A DNA stretch of 34,155 bases from Sphingobium xenophagum NBRC 107872 (lineage in GTDB: Bacteria; Pseudomonadota; Alphaproteobacteria; Sphingomonadales; Sphingomonadaceae): the NCBI RefSeq assembly GCF_000367345.1, contig NZ_BARE01000048.1:1-34155 (forward strand), written 5' to 3'. The position numbers and the translations under genes were made by a program. Shown here one piece after another: positions 7,716-16,530 of this stretch. The notes under the pieces were generated by a model. The model did no database searches. It was given only the letters and a program-made list of their open reading frames with translations, and was not told the origin of the DNA. Every line of letters begins with the position of its first letter. Position 1 is the first letter of the stretch.

Positions 7716-9206
7716 TCATTCCCGTCGGAGGTATAGCGTGACCGCGCCCGATGGCAGCACCGTGGCGCGATAACGATGCGCCTTGGCCCAGGCGATCAGG
7801 GGCGATTCGAGACCCTGGGGACTGGCAGGCGAAGGCGCGCTTTCCTGACCCGTCACGATCGCTGCGGGCGGATAGCGGGTCAGGCCTTCCGCGACGCTTT
7901 CGCCATTCAAGACATGAAATGCGGCCCGCTGCGCCGGGGTGAGCAGGTTGCGCGTGCGGAACAGGAACGGGCCTGCGGCGAAGCGCGGATCGAGCCTAAT
8001 CCCGCTGTCGGCGACCCGTTCCGGCGTCAGGCTGACGATCGGACCAGTCACACCGGCGGCGCGCACGATCCGCCCGATCGCATGAGCGTCCATCGTTGCC
8101 GAAAGGATGGGACTGTCGGCGCTTGCGACGTTCGGGGCCATGCGGATTGCCGTTTCGGCGACCCCTGCCCCCATGCACAATATCAAAATGACGGTGATCG
8201 CGGGGCGCGACCAGCGCAGGTCATCCAGCATCAAGCCGAAGCGGAGAAACAGCGCTGGCAGCAACGGCACCAGATATTGGGCATAAATGGGTCGGGGCAG
8301 CCACGCAGCGACCAATCCCGCCAAGATCATGAAGTGCAGCAGTTCCTTCGCCATGGAAGACTTCCCATGCTGAAGGCGTGACATCCCTATCATGATAAGG
8401 GCAAATAGGGCCGGGCCCTGCGCCAGAAAGCGTAGCAGCCGCACTGCGCTGAGCGGCGTCTCCACCATATAGCCCCGCTGGTTCAGCATTTGCCATTCCA
8501 ATGGTGCCTTCAGGCTATAGTCGATAATGCCGAACCAGGCGGCGTCTGGCGCGATTCCCCACAGGATAAGGGTGGGCAATCCCCCGGCCATCCCGCCTGC
8601 CGCCAGAGCAAGGACGTTCATCGGGCCAACCCGGCGCATGTTCAGCAGCGCGAACAAGCCGATGGCGGCGGCGGGCAGGCCATAGCTGATCTTGGCTGAT
8701 GCCGCAGCCCCCAGCAACAGCCCGGCGAGCATGTAAGACGATGGGCGGCGAGCCTGACCGAGCGCGTCCAGCAGCAGCGCGAGGCCCCCCATGTGCAGCA
8801 GCAAGGGCAAGGCATCGTTGCGCGCGACTGTCGCAGCAAACAGGAAAGCATGGCAGGTGACGAGCGCCACGGTTGCGATCCCGGCGTTGCGCGACGATCC
8901 GCCCTCCCTGCACAGGGCCCGAAATAGCAGGGCCGCCGCTCCCGCCGCGCACAAGGCATTGACCGCGCGCAGGGCAAGAAACAGCCAGCCCTCGCACAGC
9001 CATGCCAGCGGCGCGAAGGTGAGCGGTTGCAGCGGCGTCTGGAGATAGGCGAAATCACGATAGGGCAGACCCGATCGCATCAGTGCGACCGCGGCGACAT
9101 ATTGCCCTTCATCATGGTCGATCGGCCGGAACGCCGCGATGCCCAACAGCACGGCGAGCACCAAAAGGAAAATAGAGAGCGGGTGGGCGCGCACGGCCTT
9201 GGTCAT
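7716..9206 (-). CDS. GT-C fold membrane glycosyltransferase (GT39/GT83-like)
   Basis: A 496-residue polytopic inner-membrane protein with the layout of lipid-phosphate-sugar-dependent glycosyltransferases (PMT/ArnT type). The first periplasmic loop carries the acidic motif IDHDEGQY near residues 30-37, where these enzymes hold their catalytic Asp/Glu, followed by RSGLPYRDF. About 10-11 hydrophobic helices occupy residues 10-370, and a soluble C-terminal part of about 130 residues follows. It would transfer a sugar from a polyprenyl-phosphate donor to an acceptor on the periplasmic side. It is the last gene of the seven-gene envelope cluster, 15 bases after the barrel gene. Acceptor and sugar are unknown. 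No clear Shine-Dalgarno site precedes the ATG at 9206. Confidence 0.8.
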   Translation of the reverse strand: MTKAVRAHPLSIFLLVLAVLLGIAAFRPIDHDEGQYVAAVALMRSGLPYRDFAYLQTPLQPLTFAPLAWLCEGWLFLALRAVNALCAAGAAALLFRALCREGGSSRNAGIATVALVTCHAFLFAATVARNDALPLLLHMGGLALLLDALGQARRPSSYMLAGLLLGAAASAKISYGLPAAAIGLFALLNMRRVGPMNVLALAAGGMAGGLPTLILWGIAPDAAWFGIIDYSLKAPLEWQMLNQRGYMVETPLSAVRLLRFLAQGPALFALIMIGMSRLQHGKSSMAKELLHFMILAGLVAAWLPRPIYAQYLVPLLPALFLRFGLMLDDLRWSRPAITVILILCMGAGVAETAIRMAPNVASADSPILSATMDAHAIGRIVRAAGVTGPIVSLTPERVADSGIRLDPRFAAGPFLFRTRNLLTPAQRAAFHVLNGESVAEGLTRYPPAAIVTGQESAPSPASPQGLESPLIAWAKAHRYRATVLPSGAVTLYLRRE

Positions 9207-9221
9207 GACAGGGGCGGACGC

Positions 9222-10394
9222 TTACCAGCCCATGTCAGCGCTGAACATCACGGCCCGCGCCTGATCGACCGCATGGACGCTCCCCGCTGGCGCAGGGCCA
9301 AAGGCGCCGTTGCTGACAAGCCGGCTGGGATTGATGAAGCGCGCGGCAAGGCGCAAACGCCGGCAACCCGTCTGCATCGGCGCATATTCGATGCTGCCTT
9401 CCGCACGCAGCGGCGATTGCTGGGCACCTGGCAGCGCAAGCGCCGCACGACCGGTATGCGATCCCTGCGCCGCGACGCGCCACGGCCCGACAGTCCAGGC
9501 GGCGGCCAGGGTCATTTCCCGTTCCTGCACGGATCGCCCGGTCATGGTTTCAACTGCCGCCTGCTGATAGCGGACGGACCAGTCGATCTGCGGCGTCAAC
9601 TGGTGCCGGGCCATCATCTTCACGCCCAACAGGCTGGCGGACCCGATATTGACCGGCAGATAGGCCCGGTGCGCAAAAGACAGGCCATTGCGGACGTTGG
9701 CGCGATAAAGGCTGGTCGTGACCGTCATATCGCCGCCCGACCATTGGCCGCCTACCGACGCGACACGGCTCTTTTCAGGCCGCAAGGATCGGCGCAACGC
9801 TTCGAAATCAGGCCGGGAAAGCCCAAGCGGTCCGGTAAAGCCGGTATCGCCATAGGCGCGCATGGCTTCGTTATAGTCCATCGACAAAGTGAGTGCCGGG
9901 ATGGGACGGAAGTGAACGCTGGCATGGGGCATGAACCAGTCATGTGCGCGCAGCCGATCGTCACCGCTGCCGATCGTCACATTGGCATTGCGGTTGCTGA
10001 CCTTCACCCCGGCAAAGCCGAGCGTCATCGCTATCTGATCGGAAAGGGCAAAATGATCATCGACCAGGAGCATTCTGGTACGGCTGCGTGGGCGGTGATC
10101 ATAACCCCGTGCATTTAATGGCCATGCGGTGTCTGCCTGCGCAGCGACGAACCGGCGGCTCTGGCGCTGGAGTCGCAGGGCCATGACATGATCCGGCTCG
10201 TCACCCGAAAGCGGGCGGATCGCGCCTATCAGGCCATAATCCGGCGTGGTGCTACGCGCTTGCACAAGGGGCGATCGCCATATCGCTGGCTTCAGCACAT
10301 AGCTGATGCTCTGATCGATGATCTTGTCCTGTGCCGCTGCAGTGGTACCCTGCAACGCCACCATCGCCAAAGCTAGTAGATGCCGTCCGCGCAT
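9222..10394 (-). CDS. Exported outer-membrane beta-barrel-like protein
   Basis: A 390-residue protein with a signal peptide (residues 1-22, ending TTAAAQ). The mature part consists of alternating, amphipathic strands rich in Arg, Ser, Ala and aromatics, e.g. TVTTSLYRANVRNG and LTLAAAWTVGPWRVAAQG. It closes with an aromatic residue (ADMGW), as outer-membrane barrels do for BAM recognition. The pattern recalls the barrel half of TonB-dependent receptors, but no TonB box or plug domain is present. It overlaps the stop of the EEP-fold gene as TGATG (1-base overlap), so the two are probably made together. A role in exporting or anchoring the product of the glycosyltransferase cluster is inference; the family was not recognised. 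Confidence 0.7.
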   Translation of the reverse strand: MRGRHLLALAMVALQGTTAAAQDKIIDQSISYVLKPAIWRSPLVQARSTTPDYGLIGAIRPLSGDEPDHVMALRLQRQSRRFVAAQADTAWPLNARGYDHRPRSRTRMLLVDDHFALSDQIAMTLGFAGVKVSNRNANVTIGSGDDRLRAHDWFMPHASVHFRPIPALTLSMDYNEAMRAYGDTGFTGPLGLSRPDFEALRRSLRPEKSRVASVGGQWSGGDMTVTTSLYRANVRNGLSFAHRAYLPVNIGSASLLGVKMMARHQLTPQIDWSVRYQQAAVETMTGRSVQEREMTLAAAWTVGPWRVAAQGSHTGRAALALPGAQQSPLRAEGSIEYAPMQTGCRRLRLAARFINPSRLVSNGAFGPAPAGSVHAVDQARAVMFSADMGW

Positions 10395-11491
10395 CAGCGA
10401 TGATCGCTTGCGCTGGCGGCAGGGGCATCGGCCAACGCCAACTGCGGGCGCTGACGGTCATAGGATATGACATAGCCGAAATGGTCGGAGAGCGGCTGCC
10501 CATCAGGCTCCGATCCGAACGGCACATGCGCGCCCCTGACGACGAGCGATGAGCCGCGCCCCGCGCGCGCGAAGATCCAGTCCTTGCGGCGCTGCATCGC
10601 ATGTTTAAGGTCCGCGCGTGCCTGCGGTGCCGGGATCGTCGCCTGATCGAGCGCCAGCTGCGCGCCGCCCTGCCTCGCTGCGACGAACGACAGGCCATGG
10701 CGAGCAAAGCCGTCGAAGAAGATGCGGCTGCGATCGCTATTGCCGCCAATATTCATGTCGCCGCCGATCATCAATGTCCGGGTGTGCGGGACCGCGCTGG
10801 CGATGAAACGGGCGGTCAGATCGACCTGCCGCGCATAGGCCGCCAGCGATCGGCTCACAGAAACGCCCGACGCCTTGCGCGCATTGAGATGGATATTGAC
10901 GATGGCGACAGGTTCCGCTTCGCCGGGCACCTGCATATCGGCAATCACGACGCCCTTGTTGGCCAGGCAATCGAACCCGGCGCAGGCGAAATCCGGAAAG
11001 GCCAGGCGTCGGACGCGCAGGATGGGATAATCGGACAGGATGATGAGGCCGCTGTCGGTCTGCTTCCCCAACGCCTCGCCGCGATCCCAGCGGGCCTCAG
11101 CAAGAAACGCCTGATCCGCAGCGCTTGGCGCAATCGGCGAACGCATCTGCCGATCCGGCCCGAATGTCATGTGCCGATAGCCGGACGAGCGCGCAAGCTC
11201 GGCCGCTTGCGGCGTGAACGCTTCCTGTAGCAACAGGATATGCGGCTGATGCCCCCGTTGCCGAAGGGCGCGCAAACGCGTGCCGATCCGCACCAGCGCC
11301 GCATCCCGGTCGACCGCGAGCGGCCAGGGCAAACCCTTGATATTATATGTCATCATGGACAAAGTCGTATTGCCGCCATCCGGCAATGCCTGCACCATGT
11401 TCAGGCGGTCTGGCAGGTTGCTGCTGGTCGATCCGGTTGCAACGAAGCTGACCAGCCCTGCAAACAGCATGGCTCGCAAAGTCTTATGCAT
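10394..11491 (-). CDS. Exported endonuclease/exonuclease/phosphatase-fold enzyme
   Basis: A hydrolase of the EEP (DNase I/sphingomyelinase/inositol-phosphatase) fold, about 365 residues. Conserved metal and catalytic motifs appear in order: MMTYNIKG, ILLLQEAF (metal-binding Glu), INIHLNAR (His), GGDMNIGG (Asp-x-Asn) and LSDHFGYV (Ser-Asp-His). The start at 11491 was chosen because MHKTLRAMLFAGLVSFVATG then gives a signal peptide and a G-rich stretch precedes it. The frame stays open 34 codons further upstream but would place charged residues ahead of the signal. Members of this fold cleave phosphodiesters or phosphomonoesters of nucleic acids, lipids or inositol phosphates. Within a glycosyltransferase cluster, a lipid-linked or envelope phosphodiester is a reasonable guess, not shown by sequence. 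Confidence 0.83.
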   Translation of the reverse strand: MHKTLRAMLFAGLVSFVATGSTSSNLPDRLNMVQALPDGGNTTLSMMTYNIKGLPWPLAVDRDAALVRIGTRLRALRQRGHQPHILLLQEAFTPQAAELARSSGYRHMTFGPDRQMRSPIAPSAADQAFLAEARWDRGEALGKQTDSGLIILSDYPILRVRRLAFPDFACAGFDCLANKGVVIADMQVPGEAEPVAIVNIHLNARKASGVSVSRSLAAYARQVDLTARFIASAVPHTRTLMIGGDMNIGGNSDRSRIFFDGFARHGLSFVAARQGGAQLALDQATIPAPQARADLKHAMQRRKDWIFARAGRGSSLVVRGAHVPFGSEPDGQPLSDHFGYVISYDRQRPQLALADAPAASASDHR

Positions 11492-11611
11492 GATGATGCC
11501 CCCCACTGGCTGGCGTCCTCCTAGCTCGCCAATGAGTCGTGCGCGTTTCTTCCGCACTGCAATATGATGAAAGTTGGATGGCGGCGGCGTCACTGAACCG
11601 ACCAGTAATTG

Positions 11612-12787
11612 TCATGCAGCGATCGGCAGGCTGCGTCTGGTCGCTTCATAGAGGGTGAACAGGTCGGCGAAATGCGCGTCCATGGTGCGCGTATCGATGG
11701 CGGCAGCGCTGGCATTGGCCAGATGACCGGACGGCCCCTGCGCCAGGAAAAGGCGAATGGCCGCCGCCAGGCTGGATGCGTCGGCCGCGCGGTAATGATG
11801 GCCAGCGCCCGGCACCAGATGATCCGCCGCTGCCCCGCCATCGGGCAAGAACATCGGAATGCCGCTGGCCCGCGCCTCTGCCGCGATCATGCAGAAGGTT
11901 TCGGATTCGCTGCCATGGACCAGCGCGTCGGCGCTGGCGAGCAAGCTGGCAAAGCCATGGCGGTCCGTGATCGGCGCCATCAGCCGGACATGCGGATTGT
12001 CCGCTGCGGCGCGCTGCACGCTGGCGCGCGCGCGACCATCGCCAGCAATGACGAGGCCGACCGGGCGATCGAAGCCACACGCCGTTACCGCTTCGATGAT
12101 CATCGGCCATCGTTTTTCCGGGGCGTGACGCCCGGCACCGAACAACAGCAGCGCATCCTCATCCAGGTCGCACCATCGCAGCAGCCTTCGCCGCAGATCG
12201 GGGTCGCGGTGACGGGGCGAGAATATGCCGGGCTGCACCCCCATTCGATTGGTGACGACATGCCGCAGGCCGCCATTTACAAGCCGTGTCGCCAGTTCGT
12301 CGCTCGCACACACGATATGATCGAAGCGCGTATCCAGACGCCGCAAATGCCGCCAGAACCATTCAAATCCGCGATCAATCTGTTCGCGGCTGGCAAGGCT
12401 GCGAAACCAGCGATAGGCGTAGTTGCCCAGTGGATCGGCATGCATGATCAGGCTGCGTGGAACATCGCCGCGCCAGTTGGCGACCATCGATGCGCTCCCC
12501 CATGGCGTCGATGCCTCCACCAGATCGGGGCGCAGCGCGTTCAGCCGGGCGTGCAGGGCCGCTTCATCATGAAAATAATGATAGCGTCCGTCGAGTGGGA
12601 AGCGGCGGCCGGGCACATATTCGATGCGCCCATGATCGCCAAAATATTCCACATGCGCCTGCGCCGCTGGCGCAAGAATGATGATTTCATGCCCGCGTGC
12701 AGGCCCGGCCAGCATCTTGTGCCGGACATAGGTTTTAACGCCCCCGCCCTGCGGCGCGTAAAAGGCGCAAATGTCGACGATCCGCAT
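11612..12787 (-). CDS. Glycosyltransferase family 4 (GT-B)
   Basis: A 391-residue GT-B glycosyltransferase of the GT4 type. The N-terminal acceptor domain begins MRIVDICAFYAPQGGGVKTY, with the glycine-rich loop of the family. The C-terminal donor domain contains LLFGAGRHAPEKRWPMIIEA and VIAGDGRAR, then a late acidic motif, HGSESETFCMIAAEARASGIP, equivalent to the EX7E donor-binding element. It is soluble or membrane-peripheral and would add a sugar from a nucleotide donor on the cytoplasmic face. It starts 3 bases after the DUF2141 gene and shares the operon with another GT4 and a GT-C enzyme, which suggests stepwise building of a short glycan. Confidence 0.88.
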   Translation of the reverse strand: MRIVDICAFYAPQGGGVKTYVRHKMLAGPARGHEIIILAPAAQAHVEYFGDHGRIEYVPGRRFPLDGRYHYFHDEAALHARLNALRPDLVEASTPWGSASMVANWRGDVPRSLIMHADPLGNYAYRWFRSLASREQIDRGFEWFWRHLRRLDTRFDHIVCASDELATRLVNGGLRHVVTNRMGVQPGIFSPRHRDPDLRRRLLRWCDLDEDALLLFGAGRHAPEKRWPMIIEAVTACGFDRPVGLVIAGDGRARASVQRAAADNPHVRLMAPITDRHGFASLLASADALVHGSESETFCMIAAEARASGIPMFLPDGGAAADHLVPGAGHHYRAADASSLAAAIRLFLAQGPSGHLANASAAAIDTRTMDAHFADLFTLYEATRRSLPIAA

Positions 12788-12790
12788 GAC

Positions 12791-13336
12791 CTAAAGCGCC
12801 TTGATCGGGCCGAAGGACAATAATCCCCGGCGATAATTCATGATGATCCGCCCGCGCGTCGGCCCGCTGCCGACGATCATCGTGGCGGCCGCGGCCTTGG
12901 GCTTGCCCATGCCCAGCTTCGGGTTGCCGCCAAAGCCAACGCCGTCGACTGATAGCCCGAATTTCCGATTGCCGTCGCGATCATGCAGCACGCTGACCGC
13001 ATAACGGCCAGGCCCCGGCACACGGATGCAAATTTGCGCCACATGGCCATTTTGCGTCGCAACTTGCTCGACCGGCGCTTCCACCCGGCGGAATGTCTTG
13101 CCCTGGGAAATCAGGATATTGTCGTCCTGAAGAAAATCCTGATCATTGGCCGGATAGACTTCCGCCTTCAGGCGGCCTTCGCGATCCTTCAGCCCGACTA
13201 TGTCCAGCAGTAGGGAAGGGCCGTTCTCGCCGGGGCGACAGCGCGCCTCCGCCTTGCCCAGATCCGGGGTCGACGGAATGGTCGGCACCGCCGCGGCGGC
13301 GATGATGCCGATCGTCCAAAGGGCCGAAATTGTCAT
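12791..13336 (-). CDS. Exported DUF2141 domain protein
   Basis: A 181-residue secreted protein with a signal peptide at residues 1-16 to 20 and one DUF2141 domain (PF09912). Family marks are LLLDIVGLKDREGRLKAEVY, then ICIRVPGPGRYAVSVLHDRD, GNRKFGLSVDGVGFGGNPKLG and a final VGSGPTRGRIIMNYR. DUF2141 proteins are small beta-rich periplasmic or outer-membrane-associated proteins of unknown function, widespread in Sphingomonadaceae. The gene overlaps the upstream membrane-protein gene by ATGA (13333-13336) and lies just before a GT4 gene, so it probably belongs to the same envelope pathway. Confidence 0.85.
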   Translation of the reverse strand: MTISALWTIGIIAAAAVPTIPSTPDLGKAEARCRPGENGPSLLLDIVGLKDREGRLKAEVYPANDQDFLQDDNILISQGKTFRRVEAPVEQVATQNGHVAQICIRVPGPGRYAVSVLHDRDGNRKFGLSVDGVGFGGNPKLGMGKPKAAAATMIVGSGPTRGRIIMNYRRGLLSFGPIKAL

Positions 13337-14271
13337 GCCTGCCTCCGCTGTTTCACAAGCCCGCTCACGCCCAGGATCAATCCGACCAGCAGATGCGCGG
13401 CCAGCAGCAGGCTGGCGATCACGGCCAGAACCTGGGCAATTTCCAGTTCACGCCCGACGAGGAAAACGGCTACCCCTGCGAACAGCACGTCCTTGTTCGG
13501 CACCATCGGCAGGCGGGAGAGGACCAGCCGCAGCGTCGAGAGCATGAACCACCAGCTCAGCGCCACATCGGGCAGCAGCAGGTGCCACAATGTCGCATAA
13601 AGCAGCACATTGGCGACGATCCGCGCCAGATGCACCCCCGCCACCATCCGCCGTTCGGGCCAGGGCAGGCTGAAAACCTTGCGGCTGAACAGGATGGGGC
13701 CAAAGGAAGTCGCCACAAGGATGGTGAGCGAAATGCCCAGCGCCCGCCCGTCCATCGCCAACCGCAGCGATGACAGCAGCGGCAGCGTGAAGAGCAGCAT
13801 CGCCAGCGTGACGATATTGCCCATCACGCCCGACAATATCGCTGAATCCTTGACTGCGCCGAAGGGCGATCCGGCCATCGTCACATGCCGCCGCGCCCAT
13901 GCGTAGAAATAGACATCGCCAAGATAACCAAGCAGCAATTCGTTGCTGATCCGCTTGCGAAACAAGGCCGACAGGCCACCGGCTGGTATCGACCATAATC
14001 GGTTGAAGATGACCCAGTCGCACACCGGCGTCAGGCTGTATGTCACGGCAAACAGCAACCAGAAGAGCGGCGTTCGCGGCAGCATCGCGACAAGGTTGTG
14101 AAAATCGAAGGAGCCGATCTGGACGAATACGACCGCCAATATTGCAAAGGAGATGAGCGGACCGAACCATGCCGTCCAGTTGCGGCCAGACCGCACCAGC
14201 GGTGTCGGGTCCAATATGGCGCGCGCACCCTGCGGGTTGATCAGCGGGGCAAGGGTATCGGCTTGGCTCAT
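13333..14271 (-). CDS. Polytopic membrane protein, MprF/AglD-like flippase type
   Basis: A 312-residue integral membrane protein with about eight hydrophobic segments. It resembles the lysylphosphatidylglycerol synthase transmembrane (LPG_synthase_TM) group, whose members flip lipids or accompany glycosyltransferases. Visible points are the N-terminal helix FGPLISFAILAVVFVQIGSF, a central segment LLGYLGDVYFYAWARRHV, and the helix pair before the C-terminal VKQRRQA. No catalytic lysyl-transfer domain is present. It overlaps the upstream GT4 gene and the downstream DUF2141 gene by four bases each. Movement of a glycolipid across the inner membrane is the likely role, inferred from context; the family match by eye is modest. 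Confidence 0.7.
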   Translation of the reverse strand: MSQADTLAPLINPQGARAILDPTPLVRSGRNWTAWFGPLISFAILAVVFVQIGSFDFHNLVAMLPRTPLFWLLFAVTYSLTPVCDWVIFNRLWSIPAGGLSALFRKRISNELLLGYLGDVYFYAWARRHVTMAGSPFGAVKDSAILSGVMGNIVTLAMLLFTLPLLSSLRLAMDGRALGISLTILVATSFGPILFSRKVFSLPWPERRMVAGVHLARIVANVLLYATLWHLLLPDVALSWWFMLSTLRLVLSRLPMVPNKDVLFAGVAVFLVGRELEIAQVLAVIASLLLAAHLLVGLILGVSGLVKQRRQA

Positions 14272-15563
14272 GACAGCTGCGCCTCCAGAGGGGATTGCGA
14301 ATGGAGCGTGGCAAGCGCGGCGTGGCGCTGGCGCGGGGACTGGGTCAGCATGTGACGGAAAAGCGCGCGATAGGCTGGCACGGCGCGTTCGATGGTGAAC
14401 GACGCTGCCTTTGCGCTGGCGCGCGGACGATCCTGCATATCGCTGTGCGCGGCACGGATGGCATTAGCGAACGCCGCTTCATCCTCGCCATCGACCAGCG
14501 TGCCGAGCGCGCCATCGTCAAGCAGGGGCGCCATGCTGGCGCAGCATCGGGTGGCGATGATCGGAAGGCCGCATGCCAGCGCTTCGACCACCACGCCCGG
14601 CTGCCCTTCATAGCGGGATGACAGCAGCAACACGTCATGGTCCGGCAACTGGCGTCGGACATCCGCGCTGAATCCGGCAAAACAAAGCTTCCCTGCAATG
14701 CCGAGACGGGCGGCCAGACGTTCGAGCCCGTCACGCGCGCGCCCTTGTCCAAAAATGGTCAGCCTGTCGTCCGGCCCGCGTCCCGCCGCGAAAGCGCGCA
14801 GCATCAGCGGATAATTTTTCTGCCGTTCCAACCGACCCACCGCCACGAAATGCCTGCCCCGGCGCGGCAGCGGCGATGATGGCAATGGCGTAACACCATC
14901 GAGATCGGCCAGCGCCAGCACCGGATTGGGCACGACATGCACGCGCGCATGATCAACGCCCATCCGTGCTGCGACTTCCTGTGCCATCGGATCGGACAGG
15001 GCGGCAAAATGGTCGATCGCCCTGCCCTGCATACGCAGCCAAAGCCGATAAAAGGGCCGCATGATACATGGCATGTCGGATCGCATCAGGTCGTTGCTGA
15101 TCTTGGCCAGAATGAGCGGGCAGCGCCGCCCCAGCCGCAATTTCAACAGCACGGCCACGATCGCATAGACATTGCCAGCACAGAACAGAATGTCGGGCCG
15201 GTACGCATCGATGGCGCGCGCCGTAGCGACCAAAAGGCGCAGGCTGGCCAGGCGTCGGCCGATCAACGGCCAGGACGGAAGATATTGGGTGACGTCGCCG
15301 GGCGGCATTTCATGCTGCATCGACCCTTCAGGGCTGCCAAGGAGCAAGCGCACATCCATCCCGTCCCGCCGCCAACCCTTGATCAGCCGCAGCGCAATGC
15401 GTTCGACCCCACCGGGGCCGGGCCCATGCAGAAAGACCAGAACGCGCGGTGACAAAGCCGCTTCACGGTTGCTGCCGACGATAGCATTGTCGCTTGGCGG
15501 TAACGGCGGACGAGAGCAGTGCATGACCCGCCCATGTCGGATATTCATAACAGGCTGATGCAT
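14268..15563 (-). CDS. Glycosyltransferase family 4 (GT-B)
   Basis: A 431-residue GT4 enzyme, first gene of the minus-strand envelope operon. The core opens at about residue 40 with VLVFLHGPGPGGVERIALRL. The donor domain shows FVAVGRLERQKNYPLMLRAF, LTIFGQGRARDGLERLA and LLLSSRYEGQPGVVVEALACGLPII, the classical GT4 EX7E region. About 38 residues precede the conserved core, more than usual. ATGs at residues 1, 6 and 14 are possible starts, so the N-terminus is uncertain. It shares ATGA with the following membrane-protein gene. It probably adds one sugar to a lipid-linked or surface glycan; donor and acceptor cannot be read from sequence. Confidence 0.87.
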   Translation of the reverse strand: MHQPVMNIRHGRVMHCSRPPLPPSDNAIVGSNREAALSPRVLVFLHGPGPGGVERIALRLIKGWRRDGMDVRLLLGSPEGSMQHEMPPGDVTQYLPSWPLIGRRLASLRLLVATARAIDAYRPDILFCAGNVYAIVAVLLKLRLGRRCPLILAKISNDLMRSDMPCIMRPFYRLWLRMQGRAIDHFAALSDPMAQEVAARMGVDHARVHVVPNPVLALADLDGVTPLPSSPLPRRGRHFVAVGRLERQKNYPLMLRAFAAGRGPDDRLTIFGQGRARDGLERLAARLGIAGKLCFAGFSADVRRQLPDHDVLLLSSRYEGQPGVVVEALACGLPIIATRCCASMAPLLDDGALGTLVDGEDEAAFANAIRAAHSDMQDRPRASAKAASFTIERAVPAYRALFRHMLTQSPRQRHAALATLHSQSPLEAQLS

Positions 15564-15655
15564 TATTCGTGACGGAATGATGAAGGCTGGACGAACCGCT
15601 TGTCATCGTTGCGCCGATCATGAAGCCGTCACAAATGTCGGCATATAGGGTGGAG

Positions 15656-16471
15656 ATGCTCGTCTCTCTCCTTTTGCCAGTGCTGCTTGCCGTTCAGGGC
15701 GCAGCGCAGCCAGCTGTCCCTGCCGACAGTGCGCCGGTGACCCTGCGCATAGAGGCAGAAGAAGCGCGGCAGGGCGTCGCTTCCGATGGCGTTCATATCT
15801 ATGCGATCGACAATGACCGGATCGGCAAATATCGGATCAGCGATGGCGTGCGCATCGCGCAGTGGAAGGGCGACCGGACATTATTTGCGCATATGAACAG
15901 CTGCACGGTGGTAGGCCGTGAACTGATATGCGCCGCGTCCAACTATCCGGCGGTGCCACAAACGAGCGCTGTCGAAATCTTCGATACCAAAAGCCTGCGC
16001 CATATACGCAGCATCAGCCTGGGCATGGGGCCAGGATCATTGACCGCGCTTGATCGGCATGACGGGACCTGGTGGGCGATGTTCGCCAATTATGACGGTA
16101 AGGGCAGGGAAGCCGACCGCGACCATCGCTACACGACCCTCGTACAGCTTGACGATCAGTTCCGGCAGTTGCGGGGATGGTTGTTCCCGGCAGAGGTGCT
16201 GGCGCGCTTTGCGCCTTTCAGCTGTTCGGGCATGAGCTGGGGACCGGACGGGCGACTATATGTCACGGGGCATGACCGGCCCGAACTCTATGTCATGCGC
16301 CTGCCAAGCGCTGGATCGACGCTGGAGTTGCTGGCGACCATCCCCATCGCGACGGAGGGGCAGGCGATCGATTGGGACCCCAAGACACCCCATCGCCTCT
16401 GGTCGATTATGCGCGGCCAGTCTATCATCGCGGCCAGCGACATCCGATGGAATGGCGACAAGCCGGACTAG
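15656..16471 (+). CDS. Exported propeller-like hypothetical protein
   Basis: A protein of about 271 residues, not assigned to a named family. The chosen ATG follows AGGGTGGAG, which gives a Shine-Dalgarno match, and opens directly on a signal peptide, MLVSLLLPVLLAVQGAAQ. An ATG at 15620 in the same frame would add 12 residues. The mature part has repeated short beta-like units with Asp/Gly turns, e.g. VASDGVHIYAIDNDRIGKYR, DTKSLRHIRSIS, GMSWGPDGRLYVTGHDRPELYVM and GQAIDWDPKTPHRLWSI, as in YncE/SMP-30-like beta-propellers. At this length five or six blades are possible. It is transcribed away from the envelope operon across a 92-base gap, so shared control is plausible. Function is unknown. 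Confidence 0.72.
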   Translation: MLVSLLLPVLLAVQGAAQPAVPADSAPVTLRIEAEEARQGVASDGVHIYAIDNDRIGKYRISDGVRIAQWKGDRTLFAHMNSCTVVGRELICAASNYPAVPQTSAVEIFDTKSLRHIRSISLGMGPGSLTALDRHDGTWWAMFANYDGKGREADRDHRYTTLVQLDDQFRQLRGWLFPAEVLARFAPFSCSGMSWGPDGRLYVTGHDRPELYVMRLPSAGSTLELLATIPIATEGQAIDWDPKTPHRLWSIMRGQSIIAASDIRWNGDKPD

Positions 16472-16502
16472 ACGCCCTGCCTACCGCATCATGCGCTTTC
16501 AT

Positions 16503-16530
16503 CTTCGACCGGCCGAAGCCTTGTTTTCAA
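16503..16530 (+). terminator. Possible weak terminator between convergent genes
   Basis: In the 55-base gap between the propeller-like gene and the convergent arsR gene, CTTCG (16503-16507) and CGAAG (16514-16518) form a short stem with a 6-base loop. A CCTTGTTTT tail follows on the plus strand. The stem is only 5 bp, so this is a tentative terminator for the plus-strand gene. Confidence 0.3.
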
